Source of the DNA: Marinosulfonomonas sp.
GTDB lineage: Bacteria; Pseudomonadota; Alphaproteobacteria; Rhodobacterales; Rhodobacteraceae
Direction: 5' to 3'
DNA: 6,299 nt
Assembly (NCBI GenBank): GCA_002732995.1
Contig: NVTS01000028.1
Coordinates: forward strand, 5,171 to 11,469
Of this stretch, positions 1-6,299 are shown one piece after another (positions within the stretch are counted from its first letter, which is position 1; every line of letters begins with the position of its first letter). Position numbers and translations under genes: made by a program. The notes beneath the pieces are model-generated. The model was not told where the DNA came from and ran no database searches. It worked only from the letters and a program-made list of their open reading frames with translations.

Positions 1-818
1 ACCATGACGTGGTAGTCCTGCTCCCACGCATCAGGTTGCATGGCCATGTCGCCTACATGCGCCCGCCACCCGTCAGCGGTGCGCGTAAAATCGACATGGG
101 TGATCGCCGCGTCAAAAGCCGGCATTTGCACGGCCAGACCGCCACCGGGGTTCAGCACGAATGAAGCCCCGTCGAACACCTGATCATCCTGCCCGCCGAT
201 CATATTCAGATAGACCAGCGGCAATCCGGTTTCGACCACGCGGGCCACCATATGGTTCATCCGCACCCCCAGTTTATCGCGGTAATAGGGCGACCCATTG
301 GGCACCAGCAGGATTTCGGCACCGGTTTCGGCCAGTGTCTCGCAGACCTCTTCTGCGTGCCACGCATCTTCGCAAATCGGCGAGCCGATCCGCAGCGGTC
401 CAACAGAATAAGGCCCCTGATCAGGGCCAACGTCATACAGGCGCACCTCGTCAAACACGGTTTCATTGGGCAATTTCTGTTTCAAAACGCGGGCGGTGAT
501 TTTACCGCCCTCAAGGATGTAATAAGCATTAAACAGCTTGCCGCCGACAGCATACGGACCCCCAATGCCCAGCGCCGGACCATCGGCGCAATCCAGCGCC
601 AACTGGTCAATATGCGCCATCGCATCCGTCGTGAACGCGGGTTTCATCACCAGATCCTGCACCTGATAGCCGGTGATAAACATCTCGGTCAGCGCCACCA
701 TATCGGCCCCTGCCGCACGGCCCTGCTCCCACGCGTCAAACGCCTTGGCGGCGTTATCAGACAGCGCGCCAACGGTCGGGTTTAGCTGTGCCAGCGTCAG
801 GCGAAATTTATCAGACAT
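1..818 (-). CDS. nadE: Glutamine-dependent NAD+ synthetase, N-terminal glutaminase part (partial)
   Basis: The ATG is at 818 and the frame stays open to the left edge, giving 272 codons, so the 3' part is missing. NadE makes NAD+ from deamido-NAD+, ATP and glutamine in the cytoplasm. The visible part is the carbon-nitrogen hydrolase (nitrilase-fold) glutaminase domain that supplies ammonia. The catalytic triad is readable: Glu45 in LTEMFITGYQ, Lys113 in KQKLPNE, and the Cys149 nucleophile in SPICEDAW. Other family signatures are VFDEVRLYD, LVPNGSPYYRDK and, near the edge, PDAWEQDYHVM, which leads into the ATP-pyrophosphatase synthetase domain lying outside the window. The start is supported by AGGA at 826-829, 7 nt upstream. 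The gene diverges from the MORN gene across 134 bp. The family call is firm; completeness of the synthetase domain cannot be judged here. Confidence 0.95.
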   Translation of the reverse strand, partial: MSDKFRLTLAQLNPTVGALSDNAAKAFDAWEQGRAAGADMVALTEMFITGYQVQDLVMKPAFTTDAMAHIDQLALDCADGPALGIGGPYAVGGKLFNAYYILEGGKITARVLKQKLPNETVFDEVRLYDVGPDQGPYSVGPLRIGSPICEDAWHAEEVCETLAETGAEILLVPNGSPYYRDKLGVRMNHMVARVVETGLPLVYLNMIGGQDDQVFDGASFVLNPGGGLAVQMPAFDAAITHVDFTRTADGWRAHVGDMAMQPDAWEQDYHVM

Positions 819-895
819 CTGCGTTTCCTACTCTTCACAAGTCGATTTATTAGCAGAGTTACGCCGAAGTGAAAGCCAGAACCGCGCGAAAGTCG

Positions 896-947
896 TTGTC
901 AGGGCCACCGCGCTCTACTAAGTTCCTTAACCAACAGACATAGGGGG
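896..947 (+). promoter_or_regulatory. Possible promoter and ribosome binding site of the MORN gene
   Basis: In the 134-bp divergent gap between nadE and the MORN gene, TTGTCA at 896-901 matches the sigma70 -35 box at five of six positions. A weak TAAGTT follows at 919-924 after 17 nt. AGGGGG at 942-947 is a good Shine-Dalgarno match, 5 nt before the GTG at 953. The ribosome binding site is more convincing than the -10 box. I found no convincing promoter for nadE on the other strand. Confidence 0.3.
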
Positions 948-952
948 CTGAT

Positions 953-2443
953 GTGTTTACAACCAAAGCTGCGATGAAGAGTATTCGTGCCGCAACCACC
1001 GGATTGGCGCTAACCATAGCCGCCACTAGCATGGGCCTTGCCCAGAACACCGGCGCCGTTGAAACCAAGCAATATGATGATGGCGGCATCTTTGAGGGCA
1101 CGTTCAAGGACGGCAAGCAGCATGGCACCGGCACCTATCGTCTGCCCAGCGGTTATGAATACTCTGGCGAATGGGTCGATGGTGAAATCAAGGGTCAGGG
1201 TGCTGCCAGATTCCCGAATGGCTCCGTCTACAGCGGCACGTTCCTCAAAGGAAAACCTGAAGGTTTTGGCAAAATCGTCTTTGCCGATGGTGGCAGCTAT
1301 GAGGGCGACTGGGTCAACGGTATAATCACCGGCAACGGTATCCGGCTTTATGCCAACGGCGTGCAATACGAGGGCGGTTTTCGCAACGCGCTGCACCACG
1401 GTGTCGGCACAATGAAAAGCCCGAATGGCTATGTCTATCAGGGCGAGTGGGCCAACGGCATCAAGGCGGGCACCGGCAAGATCACCTATCCAGATAAATC
1501 CGTCTACGAGGGCACATTGGTCAACGGAAACCGCGAGGGCGCAGGAACCCTGACCATGACCGACGGGACAACCTATGTCGGCGACTGGAAGGACAGCAAA
1601 TTCAACGGCACCGGCAAACTGACCCTGCCAAACGGCGACATTTACAACGGCAGCTTTATCGACAGCCAGCGGCATGGAACGGGGCGGATGATTTATGTTA
1701 ACGGCGACAGCTATGATGGCGGGTTCACCAATGATAACCGCCACGGCCAAGGCACCTTTATCAGCACCGATGGCTATCACTATGTTGGCGGCTGGATAGG
1801 GGGGCGCGTTGAGGGCACGGGCGAGGCCACCTATCCTGACGGGTCAGTCTATACCGGCCAGTTCAAGGACAGCATGCCCGAGGGCGCGGGCAAAATCACC
1901 TATCCGGATGGCGGCAGCTATGATGGCGGCTGGGTGGCGGGCGTGACCGAAGGCAAGGGTATCGCACGCTATAAGAACGGCATGGTCTACGAGGGCGAAT
2001 TTCGGGATGCGAAATTCCACGGTCAGGGCAAAACGACCGAGCCGAACGGATATCAATACGATGGCGGCTGGCAAAACGGCCAACGCCACGGCACCGGCAC
2101 CGCCACCTATGAGGATGGTGCGACCTATACTGGCGGCTTTGTGAATGGCCGGCGCGAAGGTCAGGGCGAAATGGTCATGGCGGACGGGTTCAAATATGCG
2201 GGCGGCTGGAAGGCTGGCAAATTTGATGGCAAAGGCATTGCAACCTACGTTAATGGCGACATTTACGAAGGCACGTTCATTGCGGGCAAACGTCAGGGGC
2301 AAGGCACCATGCGCTATGCGGCTACGGGCCAGGAAGCCACCGGCAACTGGCAAAACGGCGCATTGGCACCGGCTGGGGGGGATGACACCGCGGCACCGGA
2401 TGCAGAGACGGCAGAGCAGCCCGCCGATGGCAGCTCGAACTAA
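953..2443 (+). CDS. Exported MORN-repeat protein, 18 tandem repeats
   Basis: This is a 496-residue protein of unknown function. Residues 8-30 look like a Sec signal peptide: MKS-R, then a hydrophobic stretch, with probable cleavage after GLA before QN. That would place the protein in the periplasm or at the outer membrane. Residues 41-454 are 18 gap-free 23-residue MORN units of the type YxNGxxYxGxWxxGxxxGxGxxx, followed by a degenerate nineteenth unit. The tail, from about residue 475, is acidic, rich in Ala/Asp/Glu and probably disordered. No enzymatic domain is attached. MORN units form elongated beta-hairpin stacks and in eukaryotes often bind lipids or act as scaffolds, but bacterial roles are poorly defined and I assign none. 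The start is uncertain: GTG at 953 has AGGGGG 5 nt upstream, while ATG at 974 starts the signal peptide directly but lacks a clear ribosome binding site. The gene is convergent with sqr. Confidence 0.9.
   Translation: MFTTKAAMKSIRAATTGLALTIAATSMGLAQNTGAVETKQYDDGGIFEGTFKDGKQHGTGTYRLPSGYEYSGEWVDGEIKGQGAARFPNGSVYSGTFLKGKPEGFGKIVFADGGSYEGDWVNGIITGNGIRLYANGVQYEGGFRNALHHGVGTMKSPNGYVYQGEWANGIKAGTGKITYPDKSVYEGTLVNGNREGAGTLTMTDGTTYVGDWKDSKFNGTGKLTLPNGDIYNGSFIDSQRHGTGRMIYVNGDSYDGGFTNDNRHGQGTFISTDGYHYVGGWIGGRVEGTGEATYPDGSVYTGQFKDSMPEGAGKITYPDGGSYDGGWVAGVTEGKGIARYKNGMVYEGEFRDAKFHGQGKTTEPNGYQYDGGWQNGQRHGTGTATYEDGATYTGGFVNGRREGQGEMVMADGFKYAGGWKAGKFDGKGIATYVNGDIYEGTFIAGKRQGQGTMRYAATGQEATGNWQNGALAPAGGDDTAAPDAETAEQPADGSSN
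1073..2314 (+). repeat. MORN array: two tandem blocks of nine 69-bp units
   Basis: Eighteen in-frame 69-bp units encode 23-residue MORN repeats without insertion or deletion. Aligning units 1-9 (1073-1693) with units 10-18 (1694-2314) gives about 102 identities in 207 residues by my hand count, including non-consensus positions. Examples are units 3 and 12 (GSVY...PEG.GKI), 5 and 14 (YEG.FR.A..HG), 6 and 15 (PNGY.Y...GTG), 8 and 17 (WK..KF.G), and 9 and 18 (NGDIY.G.FI...R). Neighbouring units share mainly the consensus residues. This points to duplication of a 621-bp block after the nine units had diverged. Confidence 0.85.
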
Positions 2444-2458
2444 CGGCGAACTCAATAA

Positions 2459-3733
2459 TCAATCTTTTTGCAACTTGGTGATCTTCAGCATCTTCATGAT
2501 CTGTTTTTCATACCAAGGCTCGGACACGCCTCTTTTCACCTTGCGGATGAAATACCATTCAAACGCCAGCTTGGCCCAATGCACCCAACGCCCGCTAGAC
2601 GTCCAGTTTTTGTTGCGCGGCGGGTTTTGCGGCATCGCAAGGAAGGCAAACCCGCGGTCGCCAAAGTCGGCCAGACAGAACGCATTCCATGTTGGCATTT
2701 CCCTGGGTTCCTTACCCGCAATCACATCAGGAATGTTATGGGCTGTGGCTGTAACCATGCTTTCGATCATAAAGCCGGTTTTCGGAACACCCGTTGGCAC
2801 CGGCGTGATCACTGGTGGCGCGATGGCGATACAAACGCCGATGGCAAAGATGTTTTTGTATTCCGGATTGCGCTGGAATTCATCGACAATCACAAACCCA
2901 CGCGGGTTCACCAGCCCTTTGATCCCCATCAACGCAGGGATGCCGCGAAACGCTGGTAACATCATCGCATAGCTGAACTCTTCTTCGTGTTTGGCTTTCT
3001 CAGAGCCGTCGTCATTGACCTCGGTAAAGAAAATCTTGTCCTTTTCGAATTTGTCGACCTTGGAGTTGGTGACCCATTTGATGTCACGATCCCGCAGCGC
3101 ACTTTCCAGCATACCTTTGGTATCGCCCACACCACCCAGACCTAGGTGGCCGATGTATGGCTCGGAGGTCACGAACGTCATCGGCACCTTGTGGCGGATT
3201 TTGCGGCGACGCAGATCGGTTTCAATGGTCAGCAGGTATTCGTAAGCCGGGCCAAAACAGGACGCTCCTTGAACCGCACCAATCACAATCGGGCCGGGAT
3301 TTTCACAGAACGCATCCCAGTTGTCGCCGGAAATTTCCGCGTGCTCCACATGGCAAACCGAAGAGGTAAACGCGTCAGGACCAAAGCCCTCGATCTCGTC
3401 AAACGCCAGATCAGGGCCGGTTGCGATCACCAGATAATCGTAACTCACCTCGCGCCCGCTATCCAGAACGATGGTGTTATCCTTTGGTTTCAGCTTCTTT
3501 GCGCCGTCGCAAATAAACTCGATTCCCCGCTTGGTCATCACGGGTTCCAACTCGACGATCAGATCTTTCTTTTTACGCCAGCCGACACCCGCCCACGGGT
3601 TGGATGGTGTGAATTGAAAATACGGTTTATTTGATATAACCGTTACTTTATCGCTTTTTGCCAGCGTCTGGCGCAGCTCATAAGCTTGTATGGCACCGCC
3701 TAGGCCGGCCCCCAATACAACTACATGTGTCAT
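2459..3733 (-). CDS. sqr: Sulfide:quinone oxidoreductase
   Basis: The 424-residue flavoprotein oxidises sulfide to persulfide or polysulfide sulfur and passes the electrons to the quinone pool. It is a peripheral membrane enzyme with no cleavable signal peptide. The N-terminal Rossmann motif VVVLGAGLGG (residues 4-13) binds FAD. The three redox cysteines of the family are present as Cys127 (SSVCHVEHAE), Cys159 (GASCFGPAYEY) and Cys353 (AFCLADFGDRG), with His131 and His196 (YIGHLG). This spacing agrees with what I recall of Rhodobacter capsulatus type I SQR. TPVPTGVPKTG (310-320) and the basic, aromatic C-terminus (RWVHWAK, FIRKVKRG) also fit, the latter as the membrane-binding part. ATG 3733 is preferred because GGGGAG lies 6 nt upstream and the next in-frame start, TTG 3808, falls in the predicted -35 box. 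An extra Cys301 occurs in GVCIAIAPP. No sulfur-metabolism gene is adjacent. Confidence 0.95.
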   Translation of the reverse strand: MTHVVVLGAGLGGAIQAYELRQTLAKSDKVTVISNKPYFQFTPSNPWAGVGWRKKKDLIVELEPVMTKRGIEFICDGAKKLKPKDNTIVLDSGREVSYDYLVIATGPDLAFDEIEGFGPDAFTSSVCHVEHAEISGDNWDAFCENPGPIVIGAVQGASCFGPAYEYLLTIETDLRRRKIRHKVPMTFVTSEPYIGHLGLGGVGDTKGMLESALRDRDIKWVTNSKVDKFEKDKIFFTEVNDDGSEKAKHEEEFSYAMMLPAFRGIPALMGIKGLVNPRGFVIVDEFQRNPEYKNIFAIGVCIAIAPPVITPVPTGVPKTGFMIESMVTATAHNIPDVIAGKEPREMPTWNAFCLADFGDRGFAFLAMPQNPPRNKNWTSSGRWVHWAKLAFEWYFIRKVKRGVSEPWYEKQIMKMLKITKLQKD

Positions 3734-3739
3734 AGATTG

Positions 3740-3745
3740 CTCCCC
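3740..3745 (-). promoter_or_regulatory. sqr ribosome binding site
   Basis: On the minus strand GGGGAG is followed by a 6-nt spacer and ATG at 3733. This fixes the translation start and removes a 25-residue N-terminal extension that would start at TTG 3808, ahead of the dinucleotide-binding motif. Confidence 0.75.
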
Positions 3746-3779
3746 ATTAGACTCAGTTTTCTGAATTCTCGTCCCGTCA

Positions 3780-3808
3780 ACTATATCGAAAAAGGCATTT
3801 ACATTCAA
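3780..3808 (-). promoter_or_regulatory. sqr promoter, sigma70-type
   Basis: Reading the minus strand, TTGAAT (3808-3803) is separated by exactly 17 nt from TATAGT (3785-3780). These are close matches to TTGACA and TATAAT. Transcription would begin near 3773, leaving a leader of about 40 nt that contains the GGGGAG ribosome binding site. This is prediction from sequence only. Confidence 0.6.
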
Positions 3809-3818
3809 TATTCTTAAT
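3803..3818 (-). promoter_or_regulatory. Candidate SqrR/BigR-like operator over the sqr -35 box
   Basis: The minus strand reads ATTAAGAATATTGAAT, an A/T-rich imperfect palindrome whose arms match an ATTC-N8-GAAT type arrangement with one mismatch. It fully covers the predicted -35 hexamer. SqrR of Rhodobacter capsulatus is an ArsR-family persulfide sensor that represses sqr, and I recall its operator as having such arms. No regulator gene is visible in the window, so the match is suggestive only. Confidence 0.35.
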
Positions 3819-3864
3819 GTTTCCCGCAGTGTTCCACCGCTTTCAGGAATTCATATTACAGGGG

Positions 3865-3893
3865 TTTTCTTTTCAATTTTCCGCTCATATAGT
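3865..3893 (+). promoter_or_regulatory. Candidate promoter of the leu leader and leuA
   Basis: TATAGT at 3888-3893 is a five-of-six match to the -10 consensus. The region 17 nt upstream, TTTTCT at 3865-3870, is a poor -35 box in a T-rich stretch. A start site 6-8 nt downstream would lie at about 3900-3902, on or beside the leader peptide start codon. It points away from the sqr promoter and does not overlap it. Confidence 0.5.
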
Positions 3894-3901
3894 CGCCCGT
3901 G

Positions 3902-3991
3902 ATGACGAATATTGGACATATCACCCAAAATTGCGCGGGCCCCGCCACTGGCCTGCTGCTATCGTCGATCCTACTGCTTAGCCGCCTCTGA
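3902..3991 (+). CDS. leuL: Leucine-rich leader peptide of leuA (attenuator peptide)
   Basis: A 29-codon ORF starts at ATG 3902 and stops at TGA 3989-3991, 88 nt before leuA. The peptide begins MTNIGHITQN and ends LLLSSILLLSRL. Codons 18-20, 24-26 and 29 are all leucine (CTG, CTG, CTA, CTA, CTG, CTT, CTC), with one Ile between the clusters. CTA is used twice here, while I noticed it only twice in the whole of leuA. Such peptides sense charged tRNA-Leu: ribosomes stall at the Leu run when leucine is scarce and so change the fold of the RNA downstream. The stop codon lies inside the left arm of a perfect 10-bp stem (3985-3994 with 4013-4022). No Shine-Dalgarno is visible, but the -10 box is 8 nt upstream, so the transcript may start at the AUG, or at the in-frame GUG at 3899. 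Chance occurrence is unlikely given composition and position, but expression is not proven. The symbol follows the enteric analogue. Confidence 0.8.
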   Translation: MTNIGHITQNCAGPATGLLLSSILLLSRL

Positions 3992-4022
3992 GCGCAGCCG
4001 GACTGGCGCGCCCGCTCAGAGG
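3985..4022 (+). promoter_or_regulatory. Leader RNA hairpin of the leuA attenuator
   Basis: CCTCTGAGCG at 3985-3994 is perfectly complementary to CGCTCAGAGG at 4013-4022, with an 18-nt loop that contains a further GCC/GGC mini-stem. The left arm includes the leader peptide stop codon. A competing pairing exists: GGCGCG at 4005-4010 with CGCGCC at 4031-4036, which encloses the right arm. The leader-end sequence CTTAGCC (3977-3983) can also pair with GGTTAAG (4049-4055) just before leuA. No U-run follows, so this is not a standard intrinsic terminator. Confidence 0.65.
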
Positions 4023-4079
4023 AGATAGGACGCGCCGCTTCACCCTAAGGTTAAGACACACATACGAAAGATTTCCGAT

Positions 4080-5621
4080 ATGACTGATACATCCGAACAG
4101 GACCGTGTAATTATATTCGACACCACCTTGCGCGATGGCGAGCAATCTCCGGGTGCGACCATGACCCATGACGAGAAGCTGGAGATTGCATCGCTGCTGG
4201 ATGAAATGGGCGTCGATGTGATCGAGGCCGGTTTCCCGATTGCTTCCGAGGGCGATTTCGAGGCCGTCAAAGAGGTTGCCGCCCGCAGCGTCAATGCGGT
4301 GATTTGCGGGCTGGCCCGGGCCAAAACAGGCGATATTGATCGTTGCTGGGAGGCGGTGAAATTCGCCGCCCAGCCGCGCATTCACACCTTCATTGGCACA
4401 TCCCCCCTGCACCGCGCCATTCCCAATCTGGACATGGACGAAATGGCCGATGTGATCCACGAAAGCGTCACCCATGCGCGCAATCTGTGCGACAATGTGC
4501 AATGGTCGCCGATGGATGCGACGCGGACCGAGGATGATTACCTGTGCCGTGTGGTCGAGATCGCCATCAAGGCTGGTGCCACCACCATCAACATCCCAGA
4601 TACCGTGGGTTATACTGCGCCTGCTGAAAGTGCCGAACTGATCCGCATGTTGCTGGAGCGGGTGCCGGGTGCTGATAGCATTATCTTTGCCACCCATTGT
4701 CACAATGATCTGGGCATGGCGACGGCCAATTCACTGGCAGCCGTAGATGCAGGTGCGCGCCAAATCGAGTGCACCATCAACGGTCTGGGCGAGCGCGCCG
4801 GCAACACCGCCTTGGAGGAGGTGGTGATGGCGATGAAGGTACGCAATGACATCATGCCTTATCGCAACCGGATCGACACCACCAAGATCATGAATATCAG
4901 TCGCATGGTCGCCACGGTGTCCGGTTTCCCTGTGCAATATAACAAAGCCATCGTCGGCAAAAACGCCTTTGCCCACGAAAGCGGCATCCATCAGGACGGT
5001 ATGCTGAAAAACGCCGAGACATTCGAGATCATGCGCCCCGAAGATGTGGGCCTATCGGAAACCAATCTGGTGATGGGCAAACATTCGGGCCGTGCGGCCT
5101 TGCGGGCCAAGTTGAAGGATCTGGGCCACGAGTTGGCGGACAACCAGCTGAAGGATGTATTTGTGCGTTTCAAGGCGCTGGCGGATCGCAAAAAGGAAAT
5201 CTTTGACGATGATTTGCTGGCGCTGATGCGTGACAGCACGTCGGATGCGGCGCATGACCATATCCAGCTAAAGCACCTGCGCGTGGTCTGTGGCACCGAA
5301 GGCCCGCAAACCGCCGATATGACGTTGCTGATCGAGGGGGTCGAGCACGAGGTTTCGACACAGGGCGACGGGCCGGTGGATGCGGCGTTCAACGCGGTCA
5401 AGGCGCTGTTCCCGCATGAGGCGCGCTTGCAGCTCTATCAGGTGCACGCGGTGACCGAGGGCACAGATGCCCAAGCCACCGTATCAGTGCGGATGGAGGA
5501 AGATGGCAAGATCGCTATGGGGCAATCGGCCGATACCGATACGGTTGTGGCCTCGGCCAAGGCCTATATCAACGCGCTGAACAAGCTGCTGGTGCGTCGG
5601 CAAAAAACCAAGCCTGCGTAA
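4080..5621 (+). CDS. leuA: 2-isopropylmalate synthase
   Basis: The 513-residue enzyme condenses acetyl-CoA with 2-oxoisovalerate to 2-isopropylmalate, the first committed step of leucine synthesis, in the cytoplasm. The N-terminal TIM-barrel domain begins with IFDTTLRDGEQSPG (Asp14 metal ligand, Arg18). It continues with VIEAGFPIASEGDF, TFIGTSPLH, the metal-binding pair His206 and His208 in THCHNDLGMATAN, and NGLGERAGN with Asn242. GKNAFAHESGIHQDGMLK belongs to the linker and catalytic subdomain. From about residue 390 to the end is the C-terminal regulatory domain that mediates leucine feedback inhibition. Length is normal for the bacterial family, with no frameshift. The ATG is preceded only by a weak GAAAG at 4066-4070, 9 nt upstream. 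The leader peptide and hairpin upstream suggest control by leucyl-tRNA charging in addition to feedback inhibition. No other leu gene follows; the next gene is mreB after 300 bp. Confidence 0.97.
   Translation: MTDTSEQDRVIIFDTTLRDGEQSPGATMTHDEKLEIASLLDEMGVDVIEAGFPIASEGDFEAVKEVAARSVNAVICGLARAKTGDIDRCWEAVKFAAQPRIHTFIGTSPLHRAIPNLDMDEMADVIHESVTHARNLCDNVQWSPMDATRTEDDYLCRVVEIAIKAGATTINIPDTVGYTAPAESAELIRMLLERVPGADSIIFATHCHNDLGMATANSLAAVDAGARQIECTINGLGERAGNTALEEVVMAMKVRNDIMPYRNRIDTTKIMNISRMVATVSGFPVQYNKAIVGKNAFAHESGIHQDGMLKNAETFEIMRPEDVGLSETNLVMGKHSGRAALRAKLKDLGHELADNQLKDVFVRFKALADRKKEIFDDDLLALMRDSTSDAAHDHIQLKHLRVVCGTEGPQTADMTLLIEGVEHEVSTQGDGPVDAAFNAVKALFPHEARLQLYQVHAVTEGTDAQATVSVRMEEDGKIAMGQSADTDTVVASAKAYINALNKLLVRRQKTKPA

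Positions 5622-6299
<678 letters not shown>

Noticed and set aside
161..785. Two plus-strand open frames (161-499 and 252-785) and a minus frame at 257-466
   Set aside because: They overlap nadE, whose catalytic motifs are all in the minus frame starting at 818; they are Arg/Pro/His-rich shadow frames.
880..932. Minus-strand stretch resembling a tRNA D-arm (AGTAGAGCGCGGTGG)
   Set aside because: No matching acceptor stem, anticodon arm or T-loop could be folded around it; probably chance.
1010..2455. Long minus-strand frames opposite the MORN gene (1010-1780 and 1844-2455)
   Set aside because: Their apparent repeats are the antisense of the 69-bp MORN units; no start signals or known motifs.
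2444..2458. Bidirectional terminator between the convergent MORN gene and sqr
   Set aside because: The 15-bp gap and its flanks show no inverted repeat with a T-tract.
2145..3634. Plus-strand frames across the MORN end and sqr (2145-2972, 2468-2959, 2991-3245, 3146-3634)
   Set aside because: They lie antisense to a fully convincing SQR coding sequence and show low-complexity shadow composition.
3734..3808. 25-residue N-terminal extension of SQR from TTG 3808
   Set aside because: The TTG is the predicted -35 box, the extension lacks homology to the family, and ATG 3733 has a strong ribosome binding site.
3978..4703. Minus-strand frames opposite leuA (3978-4703, 4040-4381, and others to 5474)
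   Set aside because: Antisense shadows of leuA; the 3978-4703 frame also runs through the leader hairpin.

Overview
The window looks like chromosomal DNA from an alphaproteobacterium of the Rhodobacterales (Roseobacter/Rhodobacter group). This is inferred from moderately GC-rich coding sequence, a sulfide:quinone oxidoreductase very close in motif spacing to the Rhodobacter type, and leuA followed directly by mreB. I see no mobile elements, CRISPR array, rRNA or intact tRNA.

Layout: (1) 1-818, minus strand: the N-terminal 272 codons of glutamine-dependent NAD+ synthetase (nadE), running off the left edge. (2) 953-2443, plus strand: an exported protein made almost wholly of MORN repeats, 18 regular 23-residue units that resolve into two homologous blocks of nine. 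(3) 2459-3733, minus strand: sulfide:quinone oxidoreductase (sqr), convergent with the MORN gene with only 15 bp between stop codons. (4) 3734-4079: a divergent control region. It holds a good sigma70-type promoter for sqr with a candidate SqrR/BigR-like operator over its -35 box and, facing the other way, a promoter and a 29-codon leucine-rich leader peptide gene ahead of leuA. (5) 4080-5621: leuA, 2-isopropylmalate synthase. (6) 5622-5921: about 300 bp without a gene, holding a perfect 12-bp inverted repeat. (7) 5922-6299: the first 126 codons of mreB, running off the right edge.

The most notable item is the leuA leader. A small ORF at 3902-3991 ends in LLLSSILLLSRL (seven Leu codons among its last twelve, two of them the rare CTA), its stop codon lies inside a perfect 10-bp hairpin stem, and a -10 box sits only 8 nt upstream of its ATG. 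This is the arrangement expected of ribosome-mediated leucine attenuation, probably translated from a leaderless or almost leaderless mRNA. No U-tract terminator follows the hairpin, so the termination step is unresolved.

The genes do not form one pathway: NAD synthesis, an uncharacterised envelope or periplasmic MORN protein, sulfide oxidation feeding the quinone pool, leucine synthesis and cell-shape determination lie side by side. Only leader-leuA, and possibly mreB with genes beyond the right edge, look like transcription units in the plus direction. nadE and sqr each appear to have their own upstream region.
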